A DNA stretch of 64,000 nucleotides from Struthidea cinerea. Its lineage: Eukaryota; Chordata; Aves; Passeriformes; Corcoracidae. Location of the stretch: the NCBI GenBank assembly GCA_013397865.1, contig VZTI01005061.1, positions 2,796,902 to 2,860,901 of the forward strand. Direction: 5' to 3'. Shown piece by piece: positions 48,801 to 58,881 of this stretch. The stretch's first letter is position 1, and each line of letters starts with the position of its first letter. Under the pieces are notes generated by a model that saw only the letters and a program-made list of their open reading frames with translations, searched no databases and was not told the DNA's origin. A program made the translations under genes and the position numbers.

Positions 48801-50089
48801 GGAAAGCAATTTTCCTGAAAATGTTTCAAAGTTTGGCAGTCAAAACTTCAGAGCACTTTAAGGTCAGCTTTGAAAATTTATTATGACATTTTCTCAAATT
48901 AGTACTTGTTTGGCTCTGCTCTGGCAAAGACAGTTTTCTTGGGTCGTTTGAGTCCTCAGTCCTCTGCTAACTTGTAGGATAAGCAGGGATTCACTAAAAT
49001 GTTGCTGTCACTTTCTGTCAAAAAGAAGTGATCAGTGTTCAAAGGGAGACAAAAATGGTGGTAGTGTTTTCTTCTCTTTCAGACAGATAAGCAAGGAAAT
49101 CTGACTTTCCATTGAAGGCAGTTTAACAAATGACAATTATCATCACATCATACAAACAATCAAGAAGAATCAAAGAAAAAATCTGCTAACTGGATCAATA
49201 TGATCCAATTTCTCTTTTCTTAATTAGAAGGTGAACTAGATACAAATTCTTTACACTTACTTCCATGTAATTCTATCTTTTATATTCCATTTTATACCTT
49301 TTTAATCAAAAATACTTGATGATTCTATGGAGCCTCTCAGAAAAGTTTCTAAACACCCAATATGGTCATGTAAAATGGACTATATAATAAAAAGTTATAA
49401 TAAAAAATGTTGGTTTATTCACACTATGAAAAATAGAAACTTTTATGTTTTGAAATACATCTAAAATATTTGATGAGACTACATATCATATGCAGTAAAT
49501 TATTTCTATCCTTCAATTTATGCTTCAATTAAAACGTGCTTTTGTTGATGAGTACTAGCGATGATGTATGGTTACTCTGCCATAACGCTCTAAATATTGT
49601 AGAGACAGATTTTTCTTCTTTCTGCTTTTCTTTTCATTACAGCGCTGCTTGATGACAAAGCAGTTTGCTTCCTTTCTAGTTATTTGAGATACCTACTATT
49701 TGTTTTGTGCCTTAAGGAACAGCCAGGTGTCTTCCTAATGGGAGGAGATGACTGCAAGGCAAGCCAAAACAACATGATCAACTCTGGTTTGTTACTGCCT
49801 CTGTGAGTTTCCAAAATGTTCTGAAACCTAGTAGAAGTCTATTAACTTTACTTTTGCCTTAAAAAAAATTATATTCATAGAACAAATACTCTAAACAAAG
49901 CCATTTATCACTTTTGTTTTTGCTAAAGAAGTCATTTTGTTAGATGAACAACCATGGGTCTACCATTGTCTTTAAATCAACAGGGATTACTTTACAGGCT
50001 TACGTAGTGAAAGAAGAATACAATAAAAACACTGTTGGGATGAAATGAGAAGGAAAGGCCTCCAACTGTTTTTTGCTAAATAAATCATA

Positions 50090-50450
50090 CGACCAAAATA
50101 AATAAATCATGAAATCTAGGATGCAGGATTATTAGGTAGGACTTAATTAATGCACTCCGTTAAACAATAATTTTCAAAACTATTTCCTCAGCAAGGGGGT
50201 ATTTTAATAAATAAAGCAAACATCCAATCTTTTGAGAGTTATTACAGGTATTTCAAATGCTAAAACTGTAATGGTTGGCTATTCTTTATTGCCAACTTTT
50301 TTCTGTATAAATAACCAGCTGCCAAGAAGCTAGAATTACTCTATGCCAAGAGATTTGATTTAATGGGCAGAAAATCATCTGTTGATTCCTCATAATCTAA
50401 ACAGGGTGCTTTGAATAAAAGGTAGAATATGAAAGGTAGGTGGAAAAGCG
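50090..50450. other. Candidate conserved non-coding element
   Basis: Repeat-free segment dense in TAAT-type homeodomain cores and similar words (acttaattaatgcac, aaacaataattttc, tgtataaataaccagctgcc, agatttgatttaatgggc), with almost no CpG and no long frame. The E-box CAGCTG occurs near 50.32 kb. The composition suits a developmental enhancer but is not evidence of conservation. Confidence 0.22.
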
Positions 50451-51559
50451 CATGAAGTTTTTACAAAATGGCAAAAATTGAAAATCTAAATCATTTACTG
50501 AAGGAGGGGTTTTCAAAAGGCCATTTACGTGCAGAGTTCTGAAAAATTAACTCTGACTTTGGTGCCAAATATCCTCTATAAACAAATCATTTCAGTTTTA
50601 TTTTGTATGTGCAGTGAATTTTAAAAATTATTTTAACGAGTTGTTGCTCTTTTAGACATTTTTGTAGGTAACAATAAACAAATATGCCTTTCTTGTTGTT
50701 TTGGTGGCTGGCCAATTTAACAGCTCTTTTGGAGATAGTGCCTATAGTTAGTAGACTATTCTATCAAGACATAGTCACAACAAAGCACTTATATTATAAG
50801 AGATATTTCATCATCTGACTTCTCCCGAAATGGGCACGTGAAAAAATTTGGCCAACGCTAGGGCTGAAATATTGATGTTACCCTCCACAGTTATGATAAG
50901 GTTCAGGAGAAAGTTCCCTGAAGCTTTTAGATGTTTGATCTTTTTCCAAGTAAATACATCTGAATCTGTTAGACATCAAAATCATGAAGTGTTGATGACA
51001 AATTTTGTTCATATTGTATTTATTCAAATTTAGGGACATAAACTCTGTTGAATAGTCTCGAGGAATAAGATGATATTTCTTCACCAGGCTTCAGCTTATT
51101 TCATTTAACATTTAACTTCAAATTTTAAGATAGAAGTGGGTGGATTTGGGAAGCATTCAGGATCCAGATGGAAGCCTAGTGGAACCACTCTAGTCAATAA
51201 TAAACTTAGCAAAAAAGATATTCTATCAAGTTGCAGACCCTTCTGTTTCCAGTCAAGCACAGAGAGGGGACAAGCAGCCTGGTGGCATATACATATTCTG
51301 ATTCAAGCTGTCAGCTGAAGATACCAAACTACATCTGATTCCTCTGAAGCCTAAATAGTGTTTACACTTAAAATGTCTAGAAAGGTTATTTTGGAAATTA
51401 TATAAGCCAGGGGAAGCTGAAAGAGTTTTCCTGCTATATCAGTATATTTGGGTAATTTTGTTGAAGAAGTAAATGCCCATTTTTGAAAGGCTTCATTTCA
51501 TGGAAAAAGCAAGCCATGAGGGAAAACCTCCAGTAACATGGATGATGTATTCCATTTGC

Positions 51560-51965
51560 CTTGCACATTCACTGTGGCATTATACAAGGATAGCTTAACA
51601 ATATTGTACAAAAAACCCTTGTGCAGACATAACCCATTTGTGAATTCTAATTCTAAATGCTAAGTGGAGTTTGCATAATGCTGGTGACAAGTTTCATTAT
51701 CCAGGGTTACTAAGAAGTTCTTATCAGTGAGCTGTATGCATCAGCATTATAGGGTCCATTTGGGACACCAACAATTATGGTTCTCTGCCAAGTATCATCT
51801 TATTTGTCCTCATTCCTTGCTTACTGCATGGTATTGATAAAATTGAAATTTTGCATCAACTGTAATTTCAGTGGAATTTTTAACAAAGGGCTGTCAAACA
51901 CTGGGCCTTTTTCTGCATGTAAATAAAGAAGCTGAATTTTTGACTCTTCAAGGGGTTGTAATTAC
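51560..51965. other. Candidate conserved non-coding element
   Basis: A repeat-free stretch with tttgcataatgc (octamer/POU-like), caacaattatgg (SOX/homeodomain-like), gtaattacac and several ATTGAT/TTGATA words. No exon or transposon signature is present. The assignment rests only on texture. Confidence 0.22.
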
Positions 51966-52016
51966 ACAGTGCATCCAAAAATTTTACTAACAATTTTATC
52001 ATTTCCTGAGGGTTTT

Positions 52017-52040
52017 CTCATTCTTTTTCTCATTCTTTTT
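52017..52040. repeat. 12-bp perfect tandem duplication
   Basis: ctcattcttttt occurs twice, at 52017-52028 and 52029-52040, in a T-rich setting typical of slippage. Confidence 0.85.
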
Positions 52041-54316
52041 CCTAATTAAATGTGCTCCCAAGAAATAAACTTAGCTTAGTGTTAGCACAGTGGAAGAGAT
52101 ATGGGTCATTCATTTTCCTGCAGTAGATGGTTGATATTTTCTTACAGATGTTGTGTTCTTGGTGAATTTTACGCACAGTATTTTGATAAATAAGCTAGTA
52201 TTTTATTCATTATTTCCATGAGCACATTGTTTCTGGAAGGGCAGATGTGTGTTTTGATGCTTGGCATGTTAATTAACATTTTAGTAGGGCACAGTCTTTG
52301 TTCTTGTGTTTGAAAATGTCTTCCCCTTTCCTTAATTCCACAGAATACCCTTGGCCATTGCTGTAATATGCCTGCAGATTTGCTGTCATCTCTAGGAGAT
52401 ACATAGACAGAAATATAAATACTTCTTTTAGTTTCTCCATTTAGGATTCATCAGGCCTCTATTGATCTTTGTTATTTCCCTCAAAGGATTTTCTGAAGAG
52501 GCATATTAACCATATAATAAATATTAAAGGCACTTTAACTTCTGGCAATGAAAGCTTTCCTGTTTTAGGGTCTCTTTGGTATGCAGAAAATGTTCCTAGC
52601 CATTGAAGTAACTACACTTATGCTCCCACATTGCCTTCTTGAATGGATCCTGCCTTGCTGGATCCCAACCGCTCTGAGAACACAGATGGGAATTGGTGGA
52701 ATTACGGAGGGGTCAGGACTCAAGACCTGTGGTTGAACAAGCTTGAAATATTTTTAATCTTCATTATAATATCAAACTTATCTGACTGCAAAGGACTGTG
52801 CTTACTCTCACACTGGGCATGGGTTACTCCTCGGACAGAGCAGAATAAGGAACTTGTGTGCTCTTGTTATGATCCTGCACAGGCCCCCGTTCCTCTGGGT
52901 GCTCCTGTATGAGGAGATACACTCTCCCCCAAAGTGAGCAGAAACTAAGTTCTACATTTCATATTATGATGGGATCCCAAAACTCAGGATCTCTCAGACC
53001 TATAAGGAAGGCCTGCTTATTTCTTGACTAAGGCATTTATGATTTTTTATCCTGTGCATCAGCCAAAGGCAGTGCAGAGCTGCTGTACAGATGTCTCAAG
53101 AACACTTCCAGCTCAGAGTCAGACAGGGTACTGCAGTCCACAGTGGCCAGCTGGGTCATGCCTGGGTACAAGCACGCAGACAGTGACATTTGCCCTCTCC
53201 TGTCACTGCAGACACGACGAGTGCTTGGGCAGTAGGCATGAGTATCCTCAAAGTCTTCCTGGCTGACATTTCCATGGTAAGGCAAACCATATGTCTGCTC
53301 TGCTTATTGGCATACAGCCTTTTGCACCACTCAAACAGCAGAAGAGATAAGCAGCTAGTCTCAAATAGTTAGAAAATAATTCTTCCTGCAGAAAACTGCT
53401 CCCAGACTTTGAAAATGTGGCAGCCTCAGATCCCTGACTACCTTCTGCATCCACACAAAACAAAGACAGTAAAGTAGGTGCTATGGTGCATATGGTTGAT
53501 CTGGGCTGAGCAACCATCTTGACTCTGCAAGTCCCATTTGTATATTCATTGGACATACATCACATACCTTGGAGAAATGAGGGGAAAAAAAGGTCCTGAA
53601 GTATTAGAGCTCGCCAAGTCCCTGCATTGGGGAAGTCACGTCTGTTACAAGCAGACCCTGCAATCCTGGTCACGGCTGGTCTGCTGGCTGACACACTTTC
53701 CACAGCTGGACATTAGATCACCTGGCCAGCCCTGGTATTGGCACAGTATCCACACCTGTCCATAGCTGGGCAGGCCGTCCTTCTTTAAGTCAAGCACAGA
53801 CCTCAGAGCTGGTCAGCCAAGCTGTACATGTTATCCACGCCTGAAGAACTGGGACACTGATTTTATCACCCTCATATTTTCACCCTTTGTTTTACCAGAG
53901 CAAAAATTGGTGATATGATAGCAGGCAGGAGATAGATTTTATTAACTATGATTACTATAATGTGCTTGTTATAATGCTCCTAAAACCTAGCTAATAGTGG
54001 AACAGATTACGTAAGTAAATAGGTACTGTAAAATAGGACAAAGTTTACAACATGAAGTGGATTTCCCTTCAAATCAAAACAAATACAACATAAAAGTTAA
54101 TTACCTTTTGTAGTATGGGAGAAATCTCTACTTGTTGGGAGAATCTCTCAGCAGTGATTCTGTTTGAAGCATACCCAAATGGCTTTTTGAAGCAGTCTTT
54201 TTGGATTCCTAAGAGGAGCAATATTTTGATAAATAGTCCAGCTAATCAAAGATGAGGTCATCAAGTCATATCTAGTGTATCAACCTGGAGAGCAGGGATT
54301 ATTCTCTGTTTGACCT

Positions 54317-54322
54317 GGCTTT
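54317..54322. repeat. Left target-site duplication of LTR copy 2
   Basis: GGCTTT directly precedes the LTR and is repeated exactly at 54684-54689. Confidence 0.9.
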
Positions 54323-54683
54323 TGTAGACGCTGAAAAGTTTTGGCAGAGAAATTTTCCAGCTTTCTGCAGCATTCTGTGAGAGCTCTGTGTTTTTCAAGA
54401 AAGCTATGAAAAACACTGCTATGGGTTTTTGTAAACTAATTCTCTATCTGTGCACCTGGGGTCTGTTTTTCAGAGTTGTAATGGTACACATTGAAATAAT
54501 ATTTTGAAGTAGGTGTTGTGAGTTTTGGCCAATAGGACAAGGGGTGGCTGGTCAAAGAACCAAAAACCTCCTGTCATCTTTGGGAACCAAGTTATATAAA
54601 CCAATTTATAATTAATTAAATAACCACTTTCTTCCTGACCTCAGATTGTGTTGTTTCTCACCGTTCTCGGTACAACAGCGACA
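54323..54683 (+). mobile_element. Solo LTR of an endogenous retrovirus, family A copy 2
   Basis: A 361-bp block starting TGTAGACGCTG and ending CAGCGACA, bounded by a perfect 6-bp direct repeat (GGCTTT). It matches copies 1 and 3 from end to end, and copy 3 looks the closer. The TATA-like TATATAAA lies at 54593-54600; downstream is a weakened poly(A) signal (ttaaataacc), then a T/G-rich segment and the U5 end. The sequence after the right duplication shows no primer-binding site or gag, so the internal part has been lost and this is a solo LTR. A 6-bp duplication and the LTR length suit a class II element; this is inferred. Nothing suggests it can still produce virus. Confidence 0.92.
54593..54600 (+). 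promoter_or_regulatory. TATA-like box in LTR copy 2
   Basis: TATATAAA is kept at the equivalent place in all three family A LTRs, about 84-91 bases from the 3' end. It is the likely ancestral retroviral core promoter; present activity is unknown. Confidence 0.65.
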
Positions 54684-54689
54684 GGCTTT
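54684..54689. repeat. Right target-site duplication of LTR copy 2
   Basis: GGCTTT follows the terminal CA of the LTR and matches the left flank exactly. Confidence 0.9.
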
Positions 54690-57600
54690 ACTAATTTTGT
54701 TGCTGCTGTTCTCAGTCTTTTAGAGACTGTCTTTACAATAATATTAAAGATTGTGGAACAACACTTGGTCAAATAAAAACCAACTCCCATAATGCAAGCC
54801 ATCTGGAAATAAGTTTCTAAATTACCTATGTATAGAAATGGAACAGCAAATTTCATTGATTTTACACAATGCAGGCACTTAAAACTTTTTACTTTCCTCT
54901 ATGAAAATGTTAGGATGGGTCTGAACTACAGACTTTGTGGTCATTTCAATTATTCATAGTAGCTAAACAGATTTGTAGGTGATTGTTTCATTTCGCTTGA
55001 GGGATAAATTATATTGCAGGCAGTTATATGGCAAAAAGCAGTGCAAGATATTTTTATTACTTATTTACTGCACACCCCAGGTTGTGTAATGACTTTAAGT
55101 AGCATGTATTATGCAGGTGGACTATTGTCTGCTGCAGGAGAAAATCAGAACTTTCTGTTTGCATGTCAAAAGCCCCTGCAGTGACACAGGTGAATGGCTT
55201 ATACATTTTAAGCAGAGCAAAGTTTGGTATTTTATTCTAGTGTTCTCATTTATATTTTCATAATTCTCCCCTTAAAATGCCAGTTTTTCAGATTCCTAAA
55301 TTTCAATAAACTCTGAACATAAAAAACCATATTTTTCTCTTAGGTCCTAGGTGGGATTTCCAGTCAAAACCAGCAAAGAGGGTGCAAGAGAGCAAGGACA
55401 CTGTTGTGTGCAGCAGTGACTGTGACACGCTGTCAGCAGGCTCATCACCAACACAGCACCAGCTTTTCTGAAGTGCGGTGGCAGCGACAATGGACACACA
55501 CTATTCATTACCCCACATTAGCCCACGGCATTCAGCCCATCCCAAACTTGGGAAGGAGGAAAAGGCAAGTGTTTGTCTTCTCACCAAGCATCATAATCAC
55601 AGTCCTTCATTCACCAGTAGAGCCGAGAGAGAAAAGCAGTGTAGATTTTAACTCGTTTACAAAACAGAACCAAGAAAAATGTGGAAAAGAAGAAATGTGA
55701 TATGACAAAATATCTGGTAGAGATGGGGTTTAATCTTGAGGAGCAAATGTTGCCTTGCTGTTCCCCACGCTTTTTGTCCCATGTATTTAGAAACTCTGGT
55801 CACAATCCATTTCATACTATCTGAACAAGTGTTAATATTTGGATGGTAAATCTTTCCTTATGTGTCACATTTCAAATACTTTAAAAATAGAAATGTGGGA
55901 GAGTTAGTAAAATATTCATTTGCCATGCACTAAAAACATCTACAGCCTTTGGGAAGTATAGTGCTTTCTAAGCAAGTGGTTTCGCCATGGAAGCTCTCCC
56001 TTGTGCATTGATATGTCTGTGATATTTTCACAACTATCTAGGTTACCATATCTTAGACCTACTGCCAAACAGGATGGGGCAGTCTTACCTTTCCCCCTTT
56101 CTTTTCACTGATGATGACACGCAGGGGATCAGAATAAGAAAATTATTAATTTAAACCCCATTTTTATATGATTGCTGCCATGGTGTTTTTTGAAGCAAAG
56201 TTACACACGTGGCAGAAGAGAAAGTGGGGTTGTGGGGAAACACTGTCAGAGAGAGGAGTAAATGCATTATAACCCTTCGAGAAATACTGAGCAACACTGC
56301 TGATTTCTAGGAGAATAAAGTAATTGTGAAACCACAGTATACTGCTACGTTAGCACAAGAGTTGTTTCCTAATTATGAGAAATAGAGTTTAATATCTCTG
56401 TACCAAATTTCTGTGTTTTAATTCTAGTAATATCTTGGTTTATTAAATAAATAGACTGAACAAGGTATCTGAATATTAAAAATAGGATGCCTTTGCCAGT
56501 ATCACATTCATTAAATATAACTCAATGCTTTTTTTGCTTTCACTCCTCTGACAGTTATTGAATGTGTATGAGATGTGCTTGTATCCTCATGGCATTGCAG
56601 CAGTACTGTACATTAAAGAATGAGCTTTTAAATGGGGGCTAGCATGGAAGCCTCCCAGAAAGTTCAATTACTCAGAGCTGATTCTGCAGGATTCTTACAA
56701 GGAATGAAATAAATATCTGAATATCAGATTAATAATTGGAGTTTGGCAAGTTTGCAATTCATTACCTTATATTATCAGAAGTTGTTTATTCAGCATTCAT
56801 GTAAAAAAAAAAGAAGATTGAATTTTTTTTAATGCAAGATATTTTCCCAGTCAAAACACTCACTTTGGCTTTTCATCTGGCCTTGCCAGGCTATATGTGT
56901 GTAACAGGGGAAGTGGTGACCTGACTTTATTATAATTTGAAATTAAGATTACTCTCAAGTGAATGTGCTGGAAGTCATTATATATCTTGGGTGTATCTAC
57001 TAGTCGGGAATATTTTCTATTAATTAACACCCTCCCACCTCCCCCCAAATATATTATGCACCATACTAGAAATGCTAAGATTTGGGTTAAACTTTAGTTG
57101 CCTTTTTTTTTTCTCTCATATGAAGAACTGGGGTGAAAAGAAACAGGGCCACATTTTTGGACACTCATACATTAAAAAAATATCCTTTCTTAAGGAAAAG
57201 TTCAATATGTCTGATCATGCTGAACTGAAATGTAAGGATTTGCTTAACTTCTTTCCTTAGCTGGGGTCTGGATCCTAAGGAAATAATTGCTTCCTTCTTT
57301 AAGATCACAAAGTAGTTAGACTTAAACCTGGAAAATACTACTTAGATGCCTGTCTTCCATTGGGATACTATTCAGTCAAAAGTCACAAAATTATGACTCT
57401 AAAAGTTCCTTCTCTGTAGAAATCACTGGACTTTATAATATGATTAAGAGGTATTTCAGTGATTTTGATTAGTTAATGGATGCTTAATCCATATATATGC
57501 TTGCTATGTATGCATATACATATAATTTTTTCCAATTTTTAACAAGCACGTCTGAGTTTTATGAGACATGTATTTTTTTAATGTATTATTTATTATGCAG

Positions 57601-57871
57601 AGTCTCAGTCTCCAAAACCCAGACTACATGTGATCCAACTATGTGAAATTAGAAATTAGAAATCCTGTTTAAGTCAATTGTCCAATACTGCTCTATCATC
57701 AACACAGAGATATTACTCAATCTCTAGAAAGCAATTCCACCCTAAACAGAGAAAATTCTCTCACACAGGCATGGAGCAGTCCTTCCTTCCCTCCAACAAT
57801 TTTAGAGGAATATTAAAAGACCAGTGATGGTGGGATGCCTATGTCTCACCTAAATGTACCTAAGTAACTTT
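54690..57871. other. AT-rich non-coding stretch between inverted LTRs
   Basis: With the following 600 bases this forms the spacer between two oppositely oriented family A LTRs. No retroviral coding remnants are visible. It holds AT-rich unique sequence, several A/T runs and (TA)-rich patches near 57.49-57.53 kb. No gene recognised. Confidence 0.5.
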
Positions 57872-57913
57872 AATTCTATCCATAGAATTAAGTATAATTC
57901 TATGGATGGAATT
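57872..57913. repeat. Inverted repeat with 19-bp arms and 4-base loop
   Basis: The arm at 57872-57890 (aattctatccatagaatta) pairs with 57895-57913 (taattctatggatggaatt) at 18 of 19 positions, around the loop agta. The left arm is itself an internal palindrome (aattctat / atagaatt), so the site could fold in more than one way. No run of T follows, and nothing suggests a gene terminator in this genome type. It may be a fold-back from DNA repair or a tiny transposon end. Confidence 0.8.
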
Positions 57914-58507
57914 CCTTTTGGAATTCTTTGAAAGGACTGGGAAACAATAAATAGTAAATTATGTGTATTAATGACTTATAAAACTGAGGATTTTATTTTA
58001 ACCTAAGGTGATTTGCACCTTCTTTTTTTCCACAAATACATGATGCCTGTAATGTACAGTGTTATGTTCATGTTATACTAAGTTTGCCCCTTTTGTTCCC
58101 CAAACCCACATTAAAAATGTGCTTTACTTTTATTTCTATGATTTGACATACTCTGCCATAATTCCTGGGTCTGAGTAAACCCAGTATTTTTATAAAAAGT
58201 AATATATGGAGCCCTCCAGGGGTGTGTTGCTAAGCAAACCAGCCATAAATGCTGAGTTCAGTAAATCATATCCCATCACATACAGTGTCTCTTACCATCC
58301 TTTACCATCCCTGCTTTAGCCTAGTCTGAAATCCTGGGTGGTGCTGGATGCACGAGCTGGGTTCAGGCATCGATGACATGACTTCCCCTAGAATATGTTC
58401 CTTGAATCAAAGGGATCGTGGAGGTACTTTTAACCCCTCCAGTTGCAGCTGTTTCAGTTTATGTGGAGGAATTCTCTGCTTGCTGACCTGGAGGAGAGAA
58501 ATTGATT
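57914..58507. other. AT-rich non-coding stretch, no recognised gene
   Basis: Unique-looking sequence between the small inverted repeat and the minus-strand LTR. No exon, RNA gene or repeat family was recognised. Confidence 0.5.
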
Positions 58508-58513
58508 GGGTCT
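58508..58513. repeat. Left target-site duplication of LTR copy 3
   Basis: GGGTCT abuts the LTR and matches GGGCCT on the other side at five of six positions. One substitution since insertion explains the difference. Confidence 0.7.
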
Positions 58514-58875
58514 TGTCGCTGCTGTACCGAAAATAGCGAGAAAGGACACAATCAAGTTCAGGAAGAAAGTGGCATTATTTAATTAATTATAAATTGGTTT
58601 ATATAACTTGGTTTGCAAAGATGACTGGAGGTTATTGGTTCTTTGACCAGCCACCCCCCAGAATGATTGGTGGAGTCCATGCAACTCCCATTTGAAAATA
58701 TTTCCTCGGTATACCATAACAACTTTGCACAACAGACTCCAGGTGCAAAGATCAAGAATTAGTTTGCAAAAACCCGTAGCAGCGTTTTTCATAGCTTTCA
58801 TGAGAAACAAAGAGCTCTCACAGAATGCTGCAGAAAGCTGGAAAATTTCTCTGCTAAAACTTTTGAGCATCTACA
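58514..58875 (-). mobile_element. Solo LTR of an endogenous retrovirus, family A copy 3 (reverse)
   Basis: A 362-bp block whose reverse complement starts TGTAGATGCTC and ends CAGCGACA, matching copies 1 and 2 over the full length. Read on the plus strand it starts TGTCGCTGCTGTACC and ends GAGCATCTACA. Its flanks are GGGTCT and GGGCCT, a 6-bp duplication with one change. The TATA-like box is TTTATATA on the plus strand at 58598-58605. No internal retroviral sequence lies on either side, so it is a solo LTR. It is in opposite orientation to copy 2, and each copy has its own duplication, so the two are independent insertions and not the ends of one provirus. Confidence 0.9.
58598..58605 (-). promoter_or_regulatory. 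TATA-like box in LTR copy 3
   Basis: TTTATATA on the plus strand is TATATAAA on the element's strand, at the same place as in copies 1 and 2. Any transcription from it would run toward lower coordinates. Confidence 0.65.
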
Positions 58876-58881
58876 GGGCCT
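58876..58881. repeat. Right target-site duplication of LTR copy 3
   Basis: GGGCCT follows the LTR and matches the left flank GGGTCT at five of six positions. Confidence 0.7.

Larger units (their letters stand above)
45889..54316. other. AT-rich non-coding stretch, no recognised gene
   Basis: Mostly very AT-rich unique sequence to about 52.6 kb, then a richer G+C part at 52.6-53.85 kb with overlapping short frames on both strands and no recognised family. Segments at about 50.09-50.45 and 51.56-51.96 kb have the motif texture of possible conserved regulatory DNA. A 12-bp duplication (ctcattcttttt) lies at 52017-52040. Confidence 0.5.

Noticed and set aside
54323..58875. Family A copies 2 and 3 as the two LTRs of one provirus
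   Set aside because: They are in opposite orientation, each with its own separate 6-bp duplication (GGCTTT and GGGYCT), and there is no viral sequence between them.
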